From: Batillaria attramentaria
Taxonomy: Eukaryota > Mollusca > Gastropoda > Batillariidae
Direction: 5' to 3'
Assembly: GCA_018292915.2 (NCBI GenBank)
Contig: JACVVK020000399.1
Span: 236,501 to 300,500, forward strand
Length of the DNA stretch: 64,000 nucleotides
Shown here: positions 38,755 through 49,840 of the stretch, one piece after another
How positions within the stretch are numbered: position 1 is the first letter of the stretch
Layout: each line of letters opens with the position of its first letter
Notes under the pieces: generated by a model
Seen by the model: the letters and a program-made list of their open reading frames with translations, nothing else
What the model was told of the DNA's origin: nothing
Database searches by the model: none
Program-made: the position numbers and the translations under genes

Positions 38755-41700
38755 TGAATTTATCAACTGGTGCGCTTATTTTGAGCCACGGAAAGGAAGG
38801 ATGATTCATAAAGTAAACTACTTTGAAGATCATGGGAAGCGTTATCGATCAACACTGATCTTTCATTCTTTGCCTTCGGTATCCTGTCAACGATGCGCTA
38901 GCTGACCCATTGCAGCCTACAAAACTTACAACAAGGGTCACAGAAATCCAAACTGGAATGTCAAAGATTGGAAATCAATGCGTGAATGTTATGAAAATGT
39001 GGAATAAAGCTTACCGTGATCGCACGTAGGCGGCCAGCCCACCAACAAAATCCTTCAGGCAGCGCACGCTAAAGGATGTGACGTCACTGTGGTCTCGGTG
39101 TCCCCGGCCTAAAGCTTCACTGGCGTCTGCTTCGAACGCGATGACAAAACAAGCTTCCAGAGCGACACATGTGCCGACCCGAGACACCACAACGGTCTCA
39201 GACGCTATTTTGTGACCCAAGTGACTGATTCTGATGCACAAATTACTCGCATTCGATGATTTTTTTTCCACACGCTATAGTATGCTTGTCATAGCCACGT
39301 TCTGCGTATAGAGCCTTTAAGACCTCTGCGCACTCGCTGCCTTTCTCTCCCGAATGCTAACAGCTTATTCATGTGCTCAATACATTCGCTTGGAGCTTTT
39401 GCACCTCCTTAGTCCCAGTTACACAAAGAGTGAATGGAGTATTAAGATTGTTTGGATGTCAGAGAGAAGGCAGTGCGGGTGTTTACTTAGTACTGGCAAA
39501 GTCCGGTAGAAGGGACCTCGTTCCGCTTCATTTTCCGCTTCGCTACGGCACTGGATGTGGTTTCAGCAGGTTGGATGTAAAGACGCGAAGTAGTTGAACT
39601 AAATGTAAGCTACAACACTGTTTTTAGTGTGCTTCTTGTTGTTAGCTTGTTTTTCCACAACACTGTTTTTGGTCCCCCCCCCCCCCACTCCCACCCTCAG
39701 GTTTTTCTCTACTCTCCTCCGCCTTCGGGAACCACCTTGTGTGTGTGTGTGATTTGGAAAAAGGCTCTAACCGCTCATTAAATCCAGACTTAATCTCTGT
39801 AAGATTTATGTTGTCAGCTAGAGGAGCGGTGCCACTCAGGGGAGCACGGGACGGGTGTAACTGCCAATATAATCTTGTCAGACGTGAAAGGTGATTGAGA
39901 CGTTGAAGACTCTTTCACTTACTTTTCAACACGAGCAAGGCGGTGTTGTACAGGCAATTACCTCAGTGTCAAGCCCAATCCTAACACCCCCCCTCCACCC
40001 CTAATCCCCCACCCCTCCACCCCCTCCGTTCCACTAGTGGCAGAATTGCTCGCCTGTCAGAACGTTGTTTTTCTCTTAAAAGCCCATTAAAAAATCGCAG
40101 TTTCACTTGGAATCTTCAGACCACCAGGATCCACTTCAAGCCACTATTGTGCAATTTGCAGCGGTTTTGGGCCTAGCGAGGAGGGAGGCCCACGCCTTGC
40201 GTAATAGTGGCTTGAAGTGGCTTTTACTGATGTGCAGTGGCTTTTTTTTTTTAAACCAGTCTTATCATATAGCGACTCTTAAGAGTTTTGTTCCTTTAAA
40301 TTCTTGCGTTTCTCTGGTTCATTGGGATGGTACTATACGTTAAAGGCCACATTATATATCAATAGGCACACAAAGAGTTCTGAGTTGTTTTGATGACGTC
40401 TGACATCGTACATCTTAGATACCACATGCACAGCTACAGCATCTCACAGGTTGGCATTGAGCCAACAGAAAGCTACGCGCAAAAGGAAAAGCGAGGTGTC
40501 TGTTACAGTGTTGCGGTCACTCACTGAGTGGAAAAGTTTCGGCCGTGGGATTTTCGTTCGGTCGCCAGCCATGAAGACGTCAAAGTATTGCATCCAGAGA
40601 TGTACCAGTCATAAAGTGATTTACCAGTCATTAAGACATCTACTATTCATTAAGAGATCTACCGGTCATTAAGAGATCTACCAATTATTAAGAGATCTAC
40701 CAGTCATTAAGTGTATTATCGAGCTTGCAGGCACATACACAGGCAAAACTGTCCTAAAACACAAGTTTTCTTTTGTGAAGCCTATAGTAATCTTAGTTGA
40801 AATATGCGCGACTTATCGAATTGACGTGTAATCCAGACCGCCCCTCCCACACTTACAGACTCTGCCATAATGTGTGTCTAGACTCTAGACTTCGAAAAGA
40901 GATCCCTCAGCACACAATCATTCCTCCATGGCCGCATGTTGACACGAGGCTAAAAATCCAGATCACCTTGCTTGTTGGATGGGTGTGGCTGTACTTGACA
41001 TGTCAAACCAGTGTACTGACTGGCCGATTGGAAGCCATACTCTCCCCTCTACATTAATTGTGTCTTTGATCAGTGGTGATTGATCAAACTCCCTGACAAT
41101 CAGGACGGCCGTTGGTTCAATAGGTTTGTCTGGCGGTCTCATGCAGTTGTGCGAGAAGTGTGGAGTCAGCGAGATCGGCCCCGAGCCGAGAGCGGCGGGA
41201 GCAAGAAATTGTGCTTGTCATGTGTAACGCTGCCCGTTTCGTTTGGTTTCAGTTGTGAACCTGTTGAACTTGTTTGCGTAACTTGTCCATCACAGTCAAG
41301 GATCTCCACCACGGTCATAAATCAATTGTAGCCGTTCCGTTAGTCTGTCTGGTCTGAAGCGGTCGGTGGTCCAGTGGTTAAGATACCCCACCACCAGTGC
41401 GAGAGGTCAGATTCGAGTCCCACTCTGGGCGAAGAATCTTTCCTTCTCGTGCGTGGCACCGTTCATTCGGGCCGATCGTCGGTGGTTCTCTCCGGATACT
41501 CCAGCTTCCTCCCCCTCTGCTTTTGGAAATGGTCAGCCCACAAAATTTGAAAATAAGTGCAGTTCTAAATTCTTAAATAGCTGAGCTGATCGTTCGCACC
41601 ATGTGATTGTAATGTGTTTATGTCCAGTGTGTGTGAGAAGTCAAGTCAAGTCAAGTCAAGTCAAGTCAAAACATATTATTTATCCCACAAGGGACAATTC

Positions 41701-41807
41701 TTCTGCGGACGGGCTCAATAACTCATAATGACAAAATATTATAAAAGATATAAGAACACATTAAACTAAATACATGTAACTAAAAAATAACGTAAGATGA
41801 TATAATC

Positions 41808-41896
<89 letters not shown>

Positions 41897-43664
41897 ACAC
41901 GTAAAAAGATGAACAACACGCTAAGAATTAACTAAGTAAATACTGTTACATTTAAATACATACATAATCACAGTGGCCGCACAACAGAAACATAATATAC
42001 CCCCACCGAGAATGGCCGCACAACAGAAACATAATATCTTCCCACGTGATTCACGTGAGCGTGTGTGTTGGATTCAGCTCGCGGCGCTTTAAGCCAATTC
42101 ACGAAATTGGGCAAAGCGTCTACACAATACACAGCTATTATTATTACAGTGCTCAGTTATTACAGACTGTTCACTTAGGGTAGTTGTCTCATACCTCCTA
42201 ACATGCCTAGTTGGGCCCTCTCACACATAGTCTGGCTCGGAAAAGGGACATGAAACTCCGACCAACGAACCCACCCGACAATCCAAATTACCTACAATAC
42301 ACTGATGTCACCAGCCATAGTCCACACACTCTGAAAGGGTCAGGAAGGAAAGTCGGTCACTGGTGTTCCTGTTACGACACTGAAAAGCTATTGAACTGGT
42401 TTAATCAAACGGTTATTCGATCGATACGGTACATGTACTTGTTTGGGATCACAGGGGAAAGGAAGAGTGCAGGCGGAATTAGGAAGGACTGCGTTGCATC
42501 AGGTGAAAAAGTAACGCCATGGCATTCACTAATGGCAGTGGCCGTTACCACTCGGTCTAGGCTGGCAAGCCTACCTCGATCGTTCAGCAAAATAAAATTC
42601 AGTCTGCTTACAACGGAGCGGTTGTGAGTTCAGTGACGGGTAATGGCGGTTGGTTAAAGGCTCAAGACATGTGTCTACCATACAAAAACCTTGTAGAAAC
42701 GTGTTTGTTCCTCTGTGTCCTTAGAACTTTTAGATGAGTCAAGCCACAACATCAGGGGCCTGTATCTAGGTGTGCTTAATATCGTGCGCTTGTACTATTT
42801 ACATCTAGAGTGTAGAATGGTTTGTGTCCTAGAAAAGGTCTCTCTGGCTGCCTGATTTATTCAATGTTAGAAACCGCAAAGTGATAGTACACTCGTAATT
42901 GCCAGACAACTTAACCAGCCAACCAAGTTTCCCCGCTATCCTTTCTATTTCTGCATTTCTAGCTATACCGATCACTTATTCCGAATTCTAACGCTTCACC
43001 GGGTCTGATCAGTGTCGCTTGGTGTCGGGACATTGAATTGTTTGACACTGAGTGGACGATTTCCCAACATGTATTCACGAGACCCGCAAAATGAGTCTTT
43101 CTTGAAGTATGTCCCACATTATACGGTATCAATAAATCACGTTTATTTCTGTTGGTTCTGCCTCTTTCACAGGCTGCAAAAAAGAAAGGTTATGGTCTCG
43201 GTACCTTATGTACACGATCCCCCAAAACGTATTCAGGCGTTTCAATGTTAAAATGAGTCGCTTTGGGGGTTGTGGCAGATCAAGCGGTCTCAATAAATCA
43301 GGTTTATTTCTGTTGGTTCTCCGGATCTCAATGGCAGGAGAAAAGACAAGGGTTATGGTCGGGTACCGGATTTATTGTCCGCTCGCGATCCGAAAACTCC
43401 ATAAATCAGTGGGAATCAGACTTGGGCCTCTTTCTCTGTTTACCTGCGATGCAGTTTTGGAAACGCCGGATAAGGTGGCCACACCTTTTCTCTTTCGTCA
43501 GAGTCGCTGTTACGTGCCTAATTGCTGGAACGTCGCTTTTGTTGTGAGGTGAAGGTAAACAGGTTAGGGAACTGTGTCAGCAGGGTAGCTTTTTGTTTGA
43601 CAGTAGGGGAAGTGCTGAAAAATGAGAGCTGCTCACTTGGTGCTTGTCTGGGAGTGCGTGAGCA

Positions 43665-43740
<76 letters not shown>

Positions 43741-46700
43741 TTTTGATACACATCAGTTGTCGGCATTTCACACCTAAAAAGGTACCAGCATGATCGGCGA
43801 CTCATTCACACGCAGTAAATCCAAAGAACAACTTTGGGAACTTTGTCAGTTTCCAGTGTGCTTCAGAAATGTCAGAATATATGATCTGTCTCTCTTTCAT
43901 TTACCGTTTATTACTTTTTGTGGCTTGTATCAGTAGTATCAGCAACAACGGCATACATATAAATATTTACCTAATTACATCTACCGTTGGAGAATATGGC
44001 ATTATTATTCATTAGTAAGACACGCAGATGAAAGGTGAGCGCCACGTAACTGAGGTTCAAGTTTATATTTTCAGTGATCCGGAGCGGTCTGCAAGCATCC
44101 CTCCCGCAACCCCACTTGCCCCTCTTCCCACTTTCGACCCACATATCTAGCTTTCACTACCACCAATATCCTATGAAAGACCGGGTATAACGTCTATATC
44201 GACATGCCAAGTGCCCCTATTAAGGACTGAGTAAGCGGGCTTCAACGCACAACGGCCCCCCCCCCCTTCCCCCTCCACCTCCCCTCCCGCAGCTCCCCGT
44301 AACCCCTTAAGACCCCCGGGTACCGAACCGCGTGGGGATCAGGCCAGATAACAGGCAGGGTAGCGCTTTCCATTTCAGAACACTGTGAAAGCTGTCAGGC
44401 CTACACTGAGTACCAGAGTTCTAGTGTCGCCCTCACAGCATGCTGGTTTTGTTCACCTGATAATGACCCGACAACCGACTGTTGTGTTTTCGCGTTGTGC
44501 GGGTGATAGGTATTGTTATGAAGAGGGTTCCGTTTGGAGACGCTTCCGAGTGGACAGTGGTGGACAACGAACATGGACAAAGTGACACGAACGGATACCG
44601 TGCAAATTTCAGGAGTTTTCGCAGTTTTGTGATTTCGTTCTAGAACAAATTGGTACATGTTATTGGTATTTGTTTTTATTGGCGTAAAAAAATTATTTAA
44701 GAGAAACGTGTAAGGTTGTGTGAGGATCCGGTTCTCAGGTAATCTGGCTTATATTCTGGACGGTACTGTGCACGGAGTGGTCGAAGTCTTGTTCCATGGT
44801 GCTTCGTGCGACAGCAATCTTGCTGTACCTTTGTAGTATCTTTACTCTGAATTCTCATATGCTCAGAGTTTCTAGTGTTCTGCGGTTCAGAGAAATTTCT
44901 ACAATTTCTGAAATTCTCAGCATGGCGTTGCTGATGGTGCTTTTGATGAATTAAACTGCCCATTGACAGAACACAAACTGGCACGTGCGTCAGGTGGCAT
45001 TTAGCCAATTTCCTGTTCACTGCGAATCTGATCTTAAAAACTAGGGCACCGGAAAATGTTTGAACATATTTTGGTCGTATTTGGATTCGAACCCGGGACT
45101 TTGGACGATCTCGCACCCAATGCTGAACCACTTGAGCCACATAACTGTACTCAGATGGTGCAACGCCTTCGTACAATGATTAGAATATTGTCCCCCCCCC
45201 CTCCCCCCGACCTCCCTACGCACAGAATAAAATCAACGGCAAAAATGACTAAGCTTCAGCTGAGCCCTGGATGTGCCGTAGTCTTCGAAGTTTCAAGACT
45301 TCCAGAATCCTGTTTTGGTTTCCCATACTGAATTTTTTCCCAGCTCGTGTGGTTGCGTGTGGTGAAGTGCCAAGAACAATATAACGGTAACTGAAGCTTT
45401 ACCGCTTTCAATAAACTTTCCACGTCTACACTCCACATTGTTCTGTTGTCCGGACCAGAATCTGATTTCCCACTGTCTTCATATCACCGCCATAGGGCGA
45501 TTGGCCAAGTGGCAGGATTTGCGGGAATCCAAACTAGGGTTTAGGGAAACATTCAACGGTGTTCGCAAATTTACTCTGCATTTAAAGCTTGGCAGGTTTC
45601 TTGTAATCTGTTTCCAAGGTCGTGAGCCTTCTGGATGTTAATGTTAGCCGGTGACTGTTCGTTATTAACTTTTGGGAGCTACATTGCAAAATGCAAACTT
45701 AAACCGATGTAAGGCAAAGCTTACTTGTACTTGGACGAGTCAGTACATATTGCCGGTTAGGCGGAAAAGGCATTGTTTCCGAGTTCTTTTCTTCGGGCTT
45801 ATTCCTGTCGATGTTACGTACCTTCTGGAAGTCAAATGTTGCTCCAGTTGCACGTGTGACTCGGCAGGGGCTAGGGGAAGGAACTTTAAAAAAAAAAAAA
45901 AAACAACACGTGGGCCGAGAGAGCGCCAACAGTTTGTTAGGGGAGGAAGGGCTGTACAGCGTTTGCGATCCCTTCCTGGAAATTCGGGCTGCCTTGACCT
46001 GGAGGTAAGCTCGTCGCTTCAGTGCAGCGCCACCTACATACCTGTTTTGATGGGGAGGAGGCCGGATGACCCGGACACCCGATGAGCAGCCCGGAAGGGA
46101 AGAATCTGTATCACACGTTACTATGCGACCTAGGATCGAACCCACACTTCACCTTGACTGTTTGACGGTCGCTGGTCATAGTTAACGCACCTACTGAAGG
46201 TGGACACGTTACCTATATGAGCCACTGCCTGCTTGTTTGTTTGTGCCTAAGATGTTAATTACCTGCATATTACCTCCATTGTTCTGCATTGTTGTCTGCG
46301 ATCGTACACAGCAGACTAAATACACAACAGCTTGGTTCGATAGTAGTATTTGCTGCCAGTAGGGGGTGGGGAGGGGGGGGGGGGCACTGCCAGCGACTAG
46401 CTCAAACAAAATGTAGCTAAGTGCAAATATTTCGCCGGCGTATCGCTTATATAGGAACCAGCGTGGTAACACTAATGCTATAAGCAGACACTTTCCAGCT
46501 CTGAAGAGAAATTGCGTTATGGAAGCTTGAAGGGTTTATGTGTGTGAGGCCTGCGGATTATTTTGGGAGGATTATTTTGACCGTTGAATGCCACGAAACA
46601 GAACGGCCGTGAACGCAGGTATATTGTGTAGTTGACTAACACTCTTGTATCAGTGATCTGAGACGCTGGAGGTATGTATTCGTACGTCAGTTTGTCCTGT

Positions 46701-46820
46701 GGCAGTGTGCAATGCAATAGCAAGAGATAATTGGTCGTCGTTTAGAAACGCTGTGCATGGCGTTTTGTACAGAAGCCTTTGCAGTCGCATTGCCATCTTT
46801 AGACCTTGCAGGGTGTGTGT

Positions 46821-46878
<58 letters not shown>

Positions 46879-49769
46879 AAAAGCCAGAGGCTATGGTCAG
46901 CTTGCTGTAGGCTCTATGTGAAGGAAAATGCTACACAAGGCGATTTTATTGAACTTATCAGTACGCAGTCACAATCTTCTTGCTAGGTTTTGCCATACAT
47001 CTGCGTTTATGACAGAGATCGTTGATACGAGAAAAACAGACGGTTTGTGTGTCCTAGGTATTTTCAGGTCCGATTTCCCTTTTTGTAATGCCATCCAGTG
47101 CTCAGAATACCACGCTCGGAACTTCCAAAACAAAGAAATGTCTGTCAAATAGATGGTTTGCTCTTTTTCCTGTAAACGTATCTGTCGTGTTTTAGACCTT
47201 CCTCGATAATGTTTTGTTTGCGATACGGCTGTAATGCATATCGATTGCTTAGCAATAATGTGAAAAGCATGCACAACCGGTGCATACCAGTTAGTCACTT
47301 AGAAAACAAAGTCGAGCCCTTTTTTCCCCAAGCACACTGGGGGTGGGTGGGTGGGTGTTTGGGGGTTTAACGTCCTTTTCCACCGCATAGGGTGATATCA
47401 AAGACGGGGCAACGATGAAAAAGCCAGCACAAATATTTGGCCCCAGCCGGGATCGAACTTACGACCCGAGCATTAGAAGTCCAACGCTCTACCATTCGAC
47501 CACCCCGGCTCCCCCAAACACAATGGGGACAACTGGCTTCCGTTATTTGACGCGCCGCATTGATCTCCGATGAACGTGGACTTTTCAAGCAAACATGTGA
47601 CTGATCTATCGGAAGCTGCGGTATAATAGTGCTTTTTCTGATCCATTGTCTGGGATAACTTGTTAATGGAATAATCGATATGCACATGTGCATTCTGCAT
47701 TTCGCTTCGGTGAAGTAATTGGAAGAAGGGTTTGTCATTCGGTGCAAGTACGGTCCTTTCCGCTATGACACCAGGAACGTGGCACGCAGAAGTTGAACAG
47801 AACTCGGCTAGGCGGCCGCAGCCCCGTGGTATCTGTAGATTACAGATGGTTAGGTTCCAAAACAGCACGGTAGCACCACAGATCATGCGCATAATTATGT
47901 TTCTAAGTTCGTAATAAACACCATATATGCGAGACTACTCTTCTCTTATTACTCGTAGGTTGTAGTTTGTCCAAAACCAAGAGTTACCACGGCTAAAAAC
48001 TGAGCAATTGCTTAGTTACCATTTATAGTCAAAGTATTTTATCCCTCGGATGAGGTGGAATTCTAATTTTGAAATGTTATTTTCTTGAGCGTGTACTAGA
48101 ATGTTTCTAACTCCTTTGATATGTGAAGGCTCGGTGGCTTTCTAGTTTTGAGTACCTCTGAGCGGAGACAAGAGCTCGGCTTTACCAAAATAAAATAATG
48201 GAGTAACCCTTCACAAATTTCTGTACTATGGTACCCGATATTACAAATGCCACACTGAAACACAGGAACCTGAAGACAGACGGTGTACCACTGAAACAAC
48301 AAGCAAAGAAAAGATGGACATTCACAATAACGTACAACATTGTGCTTCGGAAAGGTTTAGTGAAATGAGAGATGGATTGCCAAAGGAGCAACTGCCTCAA
48401 TAAGACCTGAATATCTTTGTGCCGAAGGATCGCTGATGGGCTTGTAACACGGCAAATATTTTGAGCAGATAATGTGCAGACTCGATCTTCAAAATGATGG
48501 ATTGCACTTCACCCTCACAAATGACTCACCAGGAAGACAAGGTCGTGTTCCCGCCTATGTTGCAACCTTTGACCCTCGGTCAAATTGGAGAGAGAGAACG
48601 GACAAAATTCGGCAGTTTCTTGTCAGACGACAGTGATACTGTGCCAGTGGCGCCCCCTGTTGCCAGTCGCGTTGGATTACGTTCCTATTCTCAACAGTTG
48701 GAAGAGTACATCACAAGATTCAGGAGTCGACCGCCGGATATTAAGTTCTGGCCGTATGGACCTTACTGGCCTCGGTACTATGAAGGTGTGACCCTTGACA
48801 CTCCAAGATTCCTGCTCAAGGTACCTCCGTTTGATGAACCGCTTGGGCCAAAGTGTAGAGACGAGGATGGTGAGTTGTTCACATAGACGGATTTTGCGGC
48901 TTAGAGCTTCACATTTCTGTGTGTCAATTTGTCTTCAGAGTCAGCAAGAGATTGGGACAGCAGTACTGTAGTAACCTGAATACTGACATTGTCAAGGCCC
49001 CATTGGTGAAGCATCTCGTATCGTGACAGTGGTGTTAATGTTTAGTTTACTACAGTGCTGTCACAGTCTCCAAGATACATTGATCACCAGTAGATACGAT
49101 CCTGACATTCAGCCTACCTAGCTCTAATTCTCCTGTTTTCAGTCGGCATACATGTGCCTCTCCCCCCTCCCCCCACCACCACCCCACCACTCCAAATATA
49201 TGGGTATATATGTATAATTTTCAAATAAATAAATAATTATCAACTGTGCGTGTGTGATTGATCTGCTGGATAATATGAAGGTGGGAATGTGTTCTCTAAC
49301 TGCATGGTGACTGTCATGTTTAGTCAATTTATGTTTGTTTTAGATATGGTGTCTTCTTTTGTTCATATGTTTTTCCATATATTGAATTATTACCATCCAA
49401 AGTTTCTGCATGCCGACTCTTTATGCAAGAACTGTGTTTGTTTTTGTCTTTTTTTGTTTTCTTTTTGTTTGTTTTTAATGGGGGGGGGGGGGGGGGTCAC
49501 ACATCACCAGTTTTGTTTTGTTTTTTTCTGGGGTTTTTGTTGGGGTTTTTTGGGGTGTTTTTTTTTTTGGAGGGGGGGGGGGGGGTGTTGATAGGTTGTT
49601 TTGTTGGTTTTTGTTGTTGTTTTTGTTTGTTTTGTTTTGGTTGGGTTTTTTGGGGTTGTATTTTTTTTTTTGGGGGGGGGGGGGGGGGGGCTTTGGGTTT
49701 TGTTTGTTTGGTTTGTTTGGAGTTTTTTGTTTTTTGGGGGGTGGGGGTGGGGGGCTTGTGCCTGCTTAA

Positions 49770-49840
<71 letters not shown>

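Larger units (their letters stand above)
30716..39320. mobile_element. TTAA-flanked DNA transposon, 8.6 kb, decayed (Kolobok-like?)
   Basis: TTAA lies at 30716-30719 and 39317-39320. The left end from 30720 (AGGCCCTATATTCGTAACG) and the complement of the right end at 39316 (AGGCTCTATACGCAGAACG) match at 14 of 19 positions, 9 of the first 10. Inside are a plus-strand transposase-like relic and a convergent minus-strand relic with a P2X7-like cysteine-rich domain. A TGACGTCA site lies about 230-246 bp from each end. TTAA duplications are used by the Kolobok and piggyBac superfamilies; the protein motifs fit the former better in my memory. Frameshifts and stops show it is no longer autonomous. 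Confidence 0.75.
39321..48479. other. Second part of the 33-kb intron; no confirmed gene
   Basis: Holds C runs, a hairpin (40.1 kb), a 19-bp tandem array (40.6 kb), three SINE families, (AC)n at 41813-41894 and 43669-43738, a 161-bp duplication (43.1-43.4 kb) and a 56-base G run (46.8 kb). The longest open frame that is not a repeat (138 codons at 42211) has no recognisable features. Confidence 0.5.

Noticed and set aside
39011..39271. 86-codon minus frame near the right transposon end, as first exon of the P2X7-like gene
   Set aside because: It has no ATG (a stop lies just upstream of a GTG) and no recognisable motif, although it ends at a good donor (GTAAGC). Left out of the pseudogene model.
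42211..42627. 138-codon plus frame
   Set aside because: No homology, no splice context and mixed codon use; probably chance.
44697..45176. 159-codon minus frame
   Set aside because: Its N-terminal part is a SINE D head and the rest shows no coding bias or known motif.
45699..46145. 148-codon minus frame
   Set aside because: Covers a SINE E copy and a poly(A) tract; composition artefact.
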